DNA of 64,000 nucleotides from Dimorphilus gyrociliatus (taxonomy: Eukaryota; Annelida; Polychaeta; Dinophilidae): contig CAJFCJ010000019.1 in the NCBI GenBank assembly GCA_904063045.1, positions 1,813,700-1,877,699 of the forward strand, written 5' to 3'. A program made the position numbers and the translations under genes. The notes below the pieces were generated by a model. That model saw only the letters and a list, made by a program, of their open reading frames with translations, was not told the DNA's origin and made no database searches. Shown here piece after piece: positions 51,801-63,300 of this stretch; position 1 is the first letter of the stretch; the number at the start of each line of letters is the position of its first letter.

Positions 51801-54436
51801 CTAAAAGCTATTTTGAAGCATGTACAAAAATTGAAGAAATCCCCGATAACGAGGGTGATTTTAATACGATAATGGAATGGAATAAATCACAAAATTTGAA
51901 AGATAAACTCTTCTTTGAAAAATCCAATAGTAAATTTAGAATTTTAGGTTGGAATTCTTCAAAAGGGTGGAAAGATCATGAAAGTATCTTTATCGGTTAT
52001 CGAATTAAACCTTTGTGTTTTCGTATATCGAAGACGTTTTATAAACTTTTAAAGAATAAATTCCAAAACCAAATTAAGCAGTTCTTTAATAATATACAAC
52101 CTTTTTTTGATGACAAAACTTGTGAAATTAAAATTGACTGTTATCAAAAATTAAAGGAACCTTTTGTAAAGCTGTTGAATAAATGGGAAGCAAGTATGAA
52201 GAAACGTGTTTTGTCTCATCATCATTTCGGTTCGAGGACTATTTTTAATTATAAATAGCTTTTAAGATATTTTTTATTATCAATTTTCTAGGTCTATTAA
52301 GTCATTTGCAAACGAAAGAAGGTGAAGAACATGTAAACTCAATAGAAAAGACATGGAATTCTTCTATCAACTTCGAAGTTGATGATGAATCATCAAACTT
52401 GAACATTATATTCGTTGAGAATGAAATTACATCAATGAATGATAAAGTAAGCATTTAATATCATATTCTTAAATTACAATAATGATGTTTTTCTACTAGA
52501 CTATACAGTGTGACGCTCTGGTAAATAATATAGCCGTAATGACCGACGATTTATCACAGGGAGGTTCAATTTCAAAGGCATTTTTGAAAAAATTTCCAAG
52601 AATTGCAACACTGGAAATGAAATCATATCGAAATATAAAAATTACGGAATTAGAGCAATTTAAAATAATACATACAAGAGTGCAACACCATAATGATATC
52701 ACTAAAGAAAAGGTAAGTATCCCTTTTTCCCTAGCCAGATATTTTGTTAATTTAAATAATTTGGTTTTTCTTATCTAAAGGATCTTATCTCGTCTTTGCA
52801 AAATGTACTTTCTTACGCTATTGAAAATAAATTAACCAGTATAGCACTTCCGCCAATAGGATGCGGCTATAGTCAGTATGATCCAAGGATTGTAGCTCAT
52901 TATATGTATCATAGTATAACAGATTTAAAGTATAAGTACACAGATATATCGCTAAAGGTATTTATTAATTATTCTCAATTCTAACAAATTGATATACAAT
53001 ATATATTTCTTCAAATAGAAAGTTTTTATAGTATGCCTGAGTGGAGCTGGTCACGTTTTGACAGAACCATTTAAAGCTATTGAGGAGAGATCAATAAAAG
53101 TATGTATATATGCCGAAAAGGATGAGAATATTGAACGTACAACAAAAGCTATACAATCCTATATTAAAGAGCAAGCAATTGTGAAAAAGATTAATCTAGA
53201 AAAGAACATTAGATTGAATTCTGTGGAGAATTTAGAGAATAAATATGTAAAAATTAAACAGCTAAGAATGAGTATATATAAATACTTGTATACTTTATAG
53301 TATTTTCTATGTTAATTTATATCTATTTTCAGTTAAAACTAATGAACAATTCATGGAAATTGTCGGTATCAAACAGTTTGTTGATAGAAGTTTTGATTTA
53401 ACTAAAGAGCTTTTAGAAAATGCTAAAGAAAAACCAATTACTTGGAAGGATTTCGATGAAGAAACCGATCCAGAAGAGAGACTTGAGGTAAACAAATTTA
53501 TCAGGCGAATTTGCTCTTATAAAGTATTAATGTAATAATATTTAGATGAGAATTAAACTTTTCAATAATTATCCAAAAAATTGGACAAAATATTCTGGTA
53601 AAATAAATTCAAGTAAACCGAAACATAGACTTGATTTAAAAAAACATGATCTTAATACATACAAGTAGGTCATACAGTTTCATTTTGTAAATTAACTATA
53701 ATTAACAATTCTTTTCTATTAAAGTCTAATTGAAAAGTTTATGAAAGATACTTGGAGAGATAATGAGAATGCTGTAGCATCTTCCGATGATATAGAAATC
53801 TTGGGGATTGAACGGTCAGAGAATCCTAGATTATATCAAGCTTATTCCACTGAACATAAGAAATTTTGCGAGAGTTTGAGCTCTGATAAATTTCCTATGT
53901 TGAGCACCAAAACTAGTAAACATTGTCCAGTTGAATTGTCATCTCTTCTAGCGCCCGAAATCAATGAATTTTACTTTTTCCATGGAACGAATTCTGCATC
54001 TAAAGATAAGATTCTCCACCAGGGATTTGATTTTCGACTTGGTGAAGTAGGTTACTATGGTAAGGGTGCATATTTTGCTGAAGATCCCAAGAAATCTGAT
54101 GGTTATACCTTCGGCCGTGGTAAGACTATACAAGAGAAATATGATATAAAAAGACATATCATCATAGGAAGAGTAATACTTGGAAATTCAACTGTCGTCT
54201 CTCGAGATTCGAACCTCAAACGACCTCCCTGTAAAACCTGCAAGGCAAATGTATGTAAGGACCATAATGAATATTTCGATTCTGTTCGTGGAAATGGAGG
54301 CCTTGAAAATATTTTTTGGGAATACATTGTTTACAGTCTAACACAATGTTATCCCGAATATCTTGTAACTTACAAGCTGAAACAGAAAGAGAATTCTTCA
54401 GGCACGAAAATTGAAAGGAAAAATAGTTTACCATAA
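48823..54436 (+). CDS. PARP14-like ADP-ribosyltransferase 4 (long form)
   Basis: Fifteen exons: 48823-48937, 48997-49154, 49493-49834, 49889-50123, 50188-50342, 50410-51072, 51123-51267, 51333-52229, 52292-52446, 52500-52712, 52781-52957, 53019-53271, 53333-53487, 53546-53664, 53725-54436; 1497 aa. The ~955-residue N-terminus is built of KH-like alpha/beta repeats with a degenerate macro-like block at ~92-230, the layout of vertebrate PARP14. Macro domain at ~955-1100 (CDALVNNIAV, SIALPPIGCGY), KPITWKDFDE linker, then ART domain with H (FFHGTN), Y (GAYFAEDP) and E (WEYIVY), YPEYLVTY and the C-C-C-H knuckle. From exon 13 on it is nearly identical to the second ART unit of gene 2. All exon phases agree. 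Confidence 0.85.
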
Positions 54437-55958
54437 ATTTATAGTGATCTATCAAGAAGCGGTAGATTCTTTATCAAAAGAGACCTATTATACTTAGGTA
54501 TCTATATGTATTTTAACAATATGATGGGATGTTTACTTTATTCAATACTCGTCTTCTTTCTGGAGCTCGTTATTTTGTTTTGATTTCAAGTGAGTCGTGT
54601 TTATTTAGTGACGGATGATGTTTATTCGAAAAAAGAAACAACAACATTCTGTTACTAAAATTCGTAAAGAAAATCTACAAAAATATTCAACACAAACGTT
54701 ATGAATTCTAATTAACCCACTAGTATTATTGTTTGTCTTGGTTTATCGTAAACAAACAGAAGATATTCAAAACCAAATACAAAGCGTTTATTCATTCTTT
54801 GTCGAATTTATAGATTTCTTCATCATTGACAAACTCGTATTCTTGCCATTTTTCAACATCCATTTTGAAATTCGGTATGATACCTTTATCGCAATTCTCA
54901 CCGGCGTGTCCTTGTTCGTAGCATATATTGCACGTTTGGTGAGTTTGTATGAAATTATTCTGCTTAGTTGGGCTCAATCGTCTAAATTTCGTACAAGTAT
55001 TGATTTCATGCTCCTCGGACATGCAAAATATACAATGAACTTGCGATCGTTCCTTAAGATTCTTCAATTCGTAGTTAAGAAATTCAATTAGAGACTTGAA
55101 AACAACCCGCTCGTTACGTTCGTTCTTCCAAGCAATATACAAATTCCACTTATGATAAAGACTACTATTCATCTTTTCAATCACTTCATTTATAATCTCG
55201 TCGCTGTTTAATTTGTCCGCTTCGTTGCCGGCAATAAAGAAACTTTCCACTTTCAACAAGTTCGTCTTTAAATGGAATAGTGAAAGAGTATCGATATATT
55301 TAATAGGTTCCATATCTCTTAAAACATTTCTAGAATGCTGAACATAGCGAGGTTTCGACCCGAATCTTTTTCTCAAGATGTCTAATGCATAAAAATAGCC
55401 ATCTTCGCCCAAAATATAACAATATTTTATGGAATCGTAAGCCAGACCTTTGCAGTGTCTGCATAGATGACGTAACTTTTCGCTGTTAGTCAACCCTTTG
55501 TTATCGACATCCAACTTGTGTTTTACCAAAAACTTCTCAACGCGTTCAGCATCATGACAATCATCGTCAAGTTCGTAGCTATTCTCGTCTTCTAGGTCGT
55601 TTCCAATGCCGTTAAACTTTTCAATAGACTCGTTACTGCAGGACGAACATTCAGAGCTCTGACTTGACAATTTCTTTTTCGAAGTGGATGGTGAATTCTT
55701 CATAATCACCATTATCTTATCAAGTTTATCGCCCAATCCGTCCATTTTTCTATCCAAGTTGGTATAAACCTCTTCAAGTTTCCTTTCCGCTTGAATTGAA
55801 TAATCTCTAGCTCGTTTGATAGTATCTTGACTAACATATGAACATGCTCCATTGCTTGTAGAATACAACTTGGTATAATCAATATTATCATCGAAGATCT
55901 CTTCATCATTACTAGAAAAACTTTCATCGAGCAAATATTCAGGATAGTCATCAATTTT
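53363..55958. repeat. Segmental duplication, copy B
   Basis: Partner of copy A (42926-45285), about 10.4 kb away and in direct orientation. It covers the last three exons of PARP gene 4, their 3' flank and most of the intact antisense gag gene. High identity across introns and noncoding flank shows a recent event or gene conversion. Confidence 0.9.
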
Positions 55959-56216
55959 TTTGGAATTAGGACTTTTAGCGGTCAACTGCACTTCTCCCAA
56001 ATCTGCCAAATCGTTAAGTTCAATTTCACTGGACATTTTCTTGACCTTATCAATTTCTTCCAGTAAAACTTCTTCCTTAATCACGTCCAATCCGTTTAGA
56101 TTACGCGTACGAAATGCTCCGTCGATAGAAGCCACTGCTTCTTGAATTGCGTCTCTCTTTCTCGCTAAATCTTTAAAATCTAAACTTTTCTTAGACATGT
56201 TCTCGGAGTCTTTCAA
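54792..56216 (-). CDS. BEL/Pao-type gag protein, intact, no pol
   Basis: Uninterrupted 474-aa frame. A coiled-coil-rich N-terminus precedes a DUF1759-like gag region (LRKRFGSKPRYVQHSRNVL, then KTNLLKVESFF) and two CX2CX4HX4C zinc knuckles (CIFCMSEEHEINTC and CNICYEQGHAGENC), as in gag of BEL/Pao LTR retrotransposons. No protease, reverse transcriptase or integrase follows, and no matching direct repeats flank it, so it is a stranded gag. The frame is open while its duplicate at 44.4-45.3 kb is broken. Lies antisense and 355 bp downstream of PARP gene 4. Retained function is possible but unproven. Confidence 0.8.
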   Translation of the reverse strand: MKDSENMSKKSLDFKDLARKRDAIQEAVASIDGAFRTRNLNGLDVIKEEVLLEEIDKVKKMSSEIELNDLADLGEVQLTAKSPNSKKIDDYPEYLLDESFSSNDEEIFDDNIDYTKLYSTSNGACSYVSQDTIKRARDYSIQAERKLEEVYTNLDRKMDGLGDKLDKIMVIMKNSPSTSKKKLSSQSSECSSCSNESIEKFNGIGNDLEDENSYELDDDCHDAERVEKFLVKHKLDVDNKGLTNSEKLRHLCRHCKGLAYDSIKYCYILGEDGYFYALDILRKRFGSKPRYVQHSRNVLRDMEPIKYIDTLSLFHLKTNLLKVESFFIAGNEADKLNSDEIINEVIEKMNSSLYHKWNLYIAWKNERNERVVFKSLIEFLNYELKNLKERSQVHCIFCMSEEHEINTCTKFRRLSPTKQNNFIQTHQTCNICYEQGHAGENCDKGIIPNFKMDVEKWQEYEFVNDEEIYKFDKE

Positions 56217-56757
56217 CGTTAACGGGATTGTGTTCTGTCTAGACAGTTGAACTTTATATTCAAATCTGAGAGTGTGGCTACTATATATATCTTTACTGAG
56301 TACTAATCAACTTTTTATTACATATTAAACAATTTTTAAGAAATACCAGTTTTCTGGAAATATATAGTTATATATTAGGAAAAAGTATCCTCATGGCAAA
56401 CAATTGTCATAAAAAAAATTATGTAGCATATGACAACTGGAGAAAAAATTTGAAACGTTTCATTTGCATAAAAGTAATTTTCTAAGCGCCATTTTGATTT
56501 GAATTTTTGGAAGCAATTCTTCTTATCCAGTGATGCTTTATATATATCTAGATTCTAAATTTTCTTAAAAGCCAACCAGATTTGTCATTCAAGTTGTTTA
56601 TAAAGTATTTCAACAAAAATGTAAAAATTTTTAAAAAGTCGCGATATTGTGTTCACTAGAAGTTCTTTTTTTTTAAAATAAAACTATATCTCTACAATTT
56701 TATCACAGCAAACTATATTTTATGATTAAAGCATGAAACAAACAATGACAAACTTTA
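56217..56757. other. AT-rich spacer
   Basis: Upstream region of the gag gene and 3' flank of the first small secreted gene. No LTR-like termini or further gene seen. Confidence 0.5.
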
Positions 56758-57405
56758 CTAAATGTTATAACTTTTTAATTTTTTAAAAGTTTTAAATCCA
56801 ATATTTAATATGGTTTTGAAATCCCTTAGGAATTTAACAATAAATACATTCTTTCCTTCACTTCTCAGGCTTCTCATCATTTTTTTCTTTGATACATGTA
56901 TATGAGTAGTATGATAATAATGTTTTTCAAGAGGAATTTGATAGATGAATCTGCATGTACCGTAAATCTTGTTAATCTGCAGCTTATCACTATTTATTAT
57001 AGATCTTCCATCGTGTGTTCGAAAGATATCTTCAAGCTTTCCAATATCTAAATAATTGTTCATTGTTTCTAAAAGTTCCAACAAAGCTAAGCGATCTTTT
57101 GGATTTCCTAAACTTCCTATTGTTTGATGACATAAGTTTCTATTTTTAGTAAAATGAAGATTACAATCATGAGATTTTAAGTCAATAGCTTTAAACAAGA
57201 CGGATATGTAGAAATTAGAAGTTAAGTCTTCAATAATGTTTTTACTTAATTCTCTGAATCTCTTGAAGTTACTTCTTCTCTCGGGAAAAGACATTTCGTA
57301 AGTAGAATCATCGTGTAGGATAGTCCTCTCACACTTCTTGAACTGAATTGAAAAACTAGTTTGAGAGTAGCTGAAAAAGTATAAAAGTAGTATCTTGAAC
57401 AACAT
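56758..57405 (-). CDS. Small secreted four-cysteine protein A (cytokine-like)
   Basis: Intronless 215-aa protein. Signal peptide MLFKILLLYFFSYSQTSFS, then a basic, largely helical chain. Cysteines at 25, 81, 92 and 151 match in spacing those of the neighbouring paralogue (26, 84, 96, 154). Shared motifs: C-x-LHF-x-K-N, NK-x-YG-x-C, an IP-[LV]-EK segment, and a C-terminal helix with S/T-LR/K-x-EGK. Size, signal peptide, two possible disulfides and amphipathic helices resemble four-helix cytokines, but no known family was recognised. Sits between the PARP cluster and the NLR. A paralogous pair with conserved residues argues it is a real gene. Confidence 0.65.
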   Translation of the reverse strand: MLFKILLLYFFSYSQTSFSIQFKKCERTILHDDSTYEMSFPERRSNFKRFRELSKNIIEDLTSNFYISVLFKAIDLKSHDCNLHFTKNRNLCHQTIGSLGNPKDRLALLELLETMNNYLDIGKLEDIFRTHDGRSIINSDKLQINKIYGTCRFIYQIPLEKHYYHTTHIHVSKKKMMRSLRSEGKNVFIVKFLRDFKTILNIGFKTFKKLKSYNI

Positions 57406-58200
57406 CTCGGAAATAATTATTATAATTAAAATTTGCGCCCCTTTTTAAGCGTTTTTTTTTATTAACCATAATTTTATGAGTTTCTAGAAAGGATTTTACT
57501 TATATAATATTGATTGTCTGACAATGTAAGCTTTAGAAGTATAGAAATAGAGACAAGGTAAATTCCACTGGTTTCATCGATTTATTATGTGACGCTTTTT
57601 CCTGAGCTATTTATGTATGAATTGAAAGATTCATGTATACTACAGATTGATTTTTTCTTTTAAAACATTTTTCTACGTAATCTTACTATAAGACAAATTT
57701 AAGTTTATTTTTTATGAAAAGGAACTTGTGTACTCTAATTAAGCAATGTACAACAGTCATTTTTCCTCTATTTCATAGTGGAAAGCTTTGGCATTGGGAA
57801 AAATTATGAATTATCATTTTTCTATTGTCTCTGAAAATTGAATGTATATAACAAATGTTTTTGTTAGGTTGAGGAAGATCCATCTATATATTAGGTAATT
57901 AATAGGAAATTTTAAGCAGTTTCTACCTCTAGATCAAGATATTAATTATGAAAGATACTGGAAACCACGATGAATAATAGTGCAGTATTACAGTTATTGA
58001 ACAATTTGTGTTATGAAGAAGCTTGTATTCGTCATATTCTAATCGCGTTTATTACATAATGACTTACGACTTTGAAGTAACAGTTTATCGCTATAAATAA
58101 ATATCAGATATATTAATAGAGAAATATTTTTTATCGTTTGTTTTTATTAAAAACAATAAATAGTAAAATCAAATATGAAACAAAAAGTTAACTCGTTTAT
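57406..58200. other. Spacer between the two small secreted genes
   Basis: AT-rich, no third copy recognised. Promoter of gene A should lie at its left end (TTAAAAAGG near 57444 on the minus strand). Confidence 0.5.
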
Positions 58201-58851
58201 TTACAGTTGACTCAGACTTCTCATTAATTTATTTCCCTTTTTTAGTAAAGTGATTATATCTTCAAAAAATTGTAATAAAAACTGCTGTTTTCCTTCATGC
58301 TTTAGAGTTTCTCTAATTCTTTTTCTGGATACATATACCTTATTATAACCCAAGTATTTCTTCTCCACTGGAATATATGTAAAGAATTGACATAGACCGT
58401 AAACCTTATTGAACAGTATATCTGTCTTATTAATAAGACGTTTTATTAGTGGTCGAAAGAGAGATGAGTGAGCTGCAATATCTAAAAAATTCTGCAATGT
58501 TTGAAAGAATTCAAACATAATATGACGATTTTTTTGAATTTTCAAGTTAATAATTTTAAAAGGGCAAAGTTTCTTGGAGTTTTTAGCAAAATGAAGCTTA
58601 CATTTCCGATGTTTAATAGTTTTCAAACCAGTTCTGTAAAGTAATGTACCATAGGCAGTGGAAGTCATTTCAGTATATATCATATTCTCCATCATTCTAT
58701 ACGTATAGTAATACTTAATTTTCTCAGCCAAATTTACCGTAAATCTAGTATTGGAAGTGAATATAGTTTTAGGACAATGTGATTTCTTAATTAAATGAAA
58801 ACTTCGACATCGAATAAAGCCAATAAATAATATCCATATAAAGTACCACAT
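58201..58851 (-). CDS. Small secreted four-cysteine protein B (cytokine-like)
   Basis: Intronless 216-aa paralogue of protein A, same strand, 0.8 kb apart. Signal peptide MWYFIWILFIGFIRCRS, then cysteines at 26, 84, 96 and 154. It has KCKLHFAKNSKKLC (A: DCNLHFTKNRNLC), NKVYGLCQF, IPVEKKY and a C-terminal RETLKHEGKQQFLLQFF helix. Strongly basic. Overall identity to A is low but the cysteine frame and core motifs are kept, the pattern expected of fast-evolving secreted immune ligands. Function not assignable from sequence. A TATA box lies 44 bp upstream of the ATG. Confidence 0.65.
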   Translation of the reverse strand: MWYFIWILFIGFIRCRSFHLIKKSHCPKTIFTSNTRFTVNLAEKIKYYYTYRMMENMIYTEMTSTAYGTLLYRTGLKTIKHRKCKLHFAKNSKKLCPFKIINLKIQKNRHIMFEFFQTLQNFLDIAAHSSLFRPLIKRLINKTDILFNKVYGLCQFFTYIPVEKKYLGYNKVYVSRKRIRETLKHEGKQQFLLQFFEDIITLLKKGNKLMRSLSQL

Positions 58852-58894
58852 CTACTTAGATTGGTGTATGAGCTATCCAGCTGCTCAAGGTAAG

Positions 58895-58903
58895 CTTTAT
58901 ATA
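58895..58903 (-). promoter_or_regulatory. TATA box of secreted gene B
   Basis: TATATAAAG on the minus strand, 44 bp before the ATG. Confidence 0.5.
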
Positions 58904-59315
58904 CCCATGTCTTACGGAAATTTACTGTTAATTGGACAATAATCTTAGCAAGGAATCTAAAAATAGCTTCAGCTAATCGAGCCCATTAATACTTGGACAC
59001 AATTGTATGTTTAGTTAAGAGAGATTATTCAGTTAGCTACAATATCGAAAATTTTAAAATAACTATTAATGAAGCAGTAGTACGTATATAATACAGTCGA
59101 TCCCATTGATTGAATTTTCTTCACATTATGCAGAATCAGGAAATTATCTGTTTGCGTAATATATGATTTATATTAACCCAATTCTTAAATAGCCCTATAC
59201 ATTCTAAAAATTAAATTTTCTCCTACAGTATGAATTGAAGAATAAAAAAATTGAATTTTATTGATTCAAACTTGAGATGAAGAACTGGAAAACCATTAGA
59301 AATTGTCACTTACAG

Positions 59316-59318
<3 letters not shown>

Positions 59319-59347
<29 letters not shown>
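59319..59347. repeat. (TA)n microsatellite
   Basis: Uninterrupted TA dinucleotide repeat, one of many in this window. Confidence 0.9.
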
Positions 59348-59351
<4 letters not shown>

Positions 59352-60365
59352 ATTTACTAATATAAAGTCTGAAGGTGACGGTAATATTAATCAAAACAAT
59401 AAACACTACTTCCGTAAGTGTAACTTGAACGGAGATAACAACTATTTTATAATTGAGCAATAGCTAAATATTATCTTGCAATATGAAATAATTGATATAT
59501 CGATCAATCGACTTGCGGTAAGGTCAAGGATAGCTTAGGAGAAATAGTATTTGGAAGCTATGATTATTGTCAATGAAATATAGTACTAAATCTGATATAC
59601 AAATAATCTTATTCATAATATATAAATATGAAAATATTATTATAGGGCTATAGCCTAATAACGCTGAGTTTTCATAATAATTACAAGTAAGCAAGTTTGC
59701 AAGATAGGCCTGTTTGAAAAGTATTTTTTAATAAAACAAAATCATAGCTAGGTAAGGAAAATTTCTACCTTAACAATAAGTTGCTTAAAACGGGCTTACC
59801 GCAGTGAATTTATGTCTTTTGACTATTCGAGTATTGAAAATAAAAATTTTTGCATACTAAACAATAAACTTAATAGGAAATTAGACGAGTTAATTAATTA
59901 AGAGAAAATAGGCTGAAAAATTGCTTTAAATATAGTTTATATGAAAGAAATTTTTATGATTTACATATTTACTGGAAAAAAGAGCTACTGACGAATTTAC
60001 AATAAATCTGAATTATTTAACTACTACTTTTTTTTATTAATACTTTAAATAAGGAAATCTAGGTCAAAACCCTCCTATTATCTAATGTAAATAGCAACTA
60101 TCATTTAGAATATTTAATTAGTGTCTGTTTTTTATCATCATGAAAGATACAACAGTAGTTCTAAAGTAAGGTCAGTACTCTGTAAGAGTACCTAAGTATC
60201 TTATTATCAATTTATACAACGACATTTCGCAGTCTATATGGACAAGTTAAAGAAATAAAGGTAAATTACTATGTTTCTAGGTAGATTTAACATGTATTCT
60301 CCTAAGTTATTTCATTACTTATTTGCACAATTTATCTTCAATATCATTGGTTTTTATTTAATAGG

Positions 60366-63300
60366 ATGCAAGCCAAAGAAAAACTATCATTTTTCTATTA
60401 TACAAGAGACTTATGGAGGATTTTCAAGGACACAAACACATTTGAACATTTATGCTTAATACTCCTTTCGTCGGGATCTTTAAACGATGCCAGAAGGGAG
60501 GAACTAGTACATCAGCATAGGAAATCTTGCTCTCAAGGAATTGCTATTGAATCACTGATTAATCTTTTAAATAATCAATCTCTATACTATACAGTAGATT
60601 CGCTTAATCGACTGAATGAACATCAATCATTAAGAATTTCAAAAAACTTGAGTAATGTAGACGGCGTTTGGAAAAAGGTAATAGAGGATGTAAAAAATGA
60701 GAGAAAGAAAGACTCATCTCATATACCTCCTCTTCCATTTGGCAATAGTAGGCATGTTAGGTTATCGGATATTGTAACATCTATCGAAGTATCCGAAGTC
60801 GTTAACTCAGATCTGCTCGATACAAATTTGGAATCAACAAACATCGAATACAATAACTTTCATAAGATATTTGAGAAGCCGTTTAACAAAATTCTTGTAC
60901 AAGGTGAACCTGGAATGGGTAAAAGTGTTCAGGTTAGAAATCTCATTCATCTGTGGTCTTTTGACCAATGGCAGACCAGCAAAAATAAATTAGTCATTGT
61001 TATTATTTTAAGAGATGTATTATCGGACGATGACATTTTCGAAACTATAATGAAGCAAAATTTTAAAACAGTCTCATCTATAAGTAAAGATATCATTAGA
61101 CTACTCTTTGAAGAAAAAAGTCAAGAAGTCTTACTGTTTGTGGACGGCGCTGATGAATTCCATTTGAATGACCATCCACTAAATCATATAATAGATAAAC
61201 CAAATTGTCCAGTACCTACTGTAATATGGACTAGAAAATGGAAGGCAAAAGATATCCGAACGACATGTGACATAACTTTTGAGCTTACAGGATTAAATGA
61301 TGAACAGCTGATATCTTTCTTCTCAAAATGTTTTTACGATGATCCTTTCGCAACGATTTTCCTTAATAGTCTTAACGGAAAAAACAAAAGTGTTAGGAAT
61401 CTTTGTAGAGTTCCACTATTAGCGATGATTGTATTTTATGTTTGGAAGGAAAAAGGAGATTTCTTTAGCAAAACCCTATATGAAATCTATGAAAATCTAG
61501 TGAAAATAGTCCAAGAGAAAACGGAAGTGAGAAGATCTAATCTAAAAGATAGAATGAAGGTAATACATAAAATATGCTTTACCAATCTGGCAAAGAGTAA
61601 GATATTACTTTCAACGAACTCTAGTGAAGAGAGAGATATAAAAGAATGTATTAGCGGTCTAGTTCAAATAATACCTCAGAGACATGCAAATTCTGGATTA
61701 ACTGAAATTCAATTCCATCATTTATCAATTCAAGAGTTTTTTGCAGCAAAATATCTTATTGATGAATATCAAAGAGTATTTAGCATAAATCTTTTATTCA
61801 AACCTCTAGACGAACAATTAAATAAACTTAACAATACAAATATCTACAATGTTATGGAGTTTATTAAGCAATGCTCTACAAAGATTTTTAATAAAATACT
61901 ATTAAACTCAAGGAAAATTCAAGCAATGTATAAATGTAGCGATAAACTAAAAGGCTTACTGGAGCAAGGATTGGGCAATGAAAAAACTTTATTATTTGAA
62001 AATGAAAAAGTAAATGACCTAGTTCTATCAATCTTATTTGAGAAAATTGGGATTAATATTGAGGAAGTGACTCTGCAGAAAACTGAAATAGATATAGCGT
62101 TGTTATTGAAAACATTGTCTTCGAGTAGTCCCAATCTTAAGAATATTTATATTAAAGATAGAACTTTGTTAACTTGTTTGTATAAAGATGGCATTCTCTT
62201 AGATAGTTTATTAACTCTACTTAGATTGACCAAACTCTCAAATTTCCATATGGGAAAGACGTGTTTTCAAATAATTAGACACTGCAACAAATCTTCTACA
62301 TCCGCAAAACGAAAGGTGAAAGATTTAGAAATTTCCCATTCTCGCAATAATGGAATAATTATTATTCGAGCTACTTTTGGTTCAGTCTATATGGCAAGCC
62401 TTACTGATAATTGCTCCAATTTTTCATCTTATATAAACTGGGACGTCATTAAGTTTATAAAAAAATGTCCTTATATGAAAACATTAACGTTTAAGAATAA
62501 AATTCTCAGAGAACGCTTTTGTCCTCAATTGTTTGAAGTTCTACAAAATAAAATAAAAATGGAGGTTTTAAGAACAGTTTGTCTAGTAAATACTATAATA
62601 GAGACGCCAAATGAGGAATTTCTGAGCAATTGTTATAGGTATCTTAGACCACCGAAGTATGAGATGAATGAACAGAAACGCAATAAAGAATCTTCTCAAT
62701 TGAATAGTTTTGATGTAACAGTTATGAGGAATGATGAGCTACTATTTGTATTAAATATAGATCAGGATTGCCGGAAAGGTATAAATATTCCTACATGGAA
62801 ATACAATAAGGTGGAGAATATGAGTCATGTTGTAAATGGATGGAGGAGAGATATGATAAAAATGAGAAATTTCAATTTGAAATCATATACAAAGATAAAG
62901 AATATTTCATTTAGTTTGGACGATGATCTCGTATGTTCATTGTTTCAGGATATTCAATCGCTTAACCTAGCTGACTGTTTCATTAATGAGAAAACTGTTC
63001 AATCTCATATATTAGAAAAACTTCCAAAGATTTCAAACTTAATATCTTTAGATCTAAGCACACTGAATTGGTCTCATAGTCTAACAAAACTCATTGTTCA
63101 AGTCTTAAGTAATTCCCCATTTCTTACATCCCTTAAATTAAACGACTGTGGACTAATAGAACGTAAAGCCACACTCTTGGGAGAAAGCTTGGTTCATTGT
63201 TCAAACTTAGAATTACTATCTCTTCAATATAACAATGAGATGAACTGCGGATTAGAGAAAATATTTAAAGGGCTAGAAAATCACACAGACCGTATGAAGC

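Larger units (their letters stand above)
58852..60365. other. AT-rich spacer between secreted gene B and the NLR
   Basis: Contains the TATA box of gene B and a pure (TA)n tract at ~59319-59347. The ATG frame at 60271-60459 is out of frame with the NLR. An upstream noncoding exon of the NLR may lie here but none is evident. Confidence 0.45.

Noticed and set aside
54437-54791. Possible LTR downstream of the gag gene
   Set aside because: The flank was compared with the other side of the gag frame (56217-56300); no direct repeat or TG...CA termini found.
60271-60459. 62-codon ORF as NLR start
   Set aside because: Out of frame with the long NACHT-LRR frame; the in-frame ATG at 60366 is preferred.
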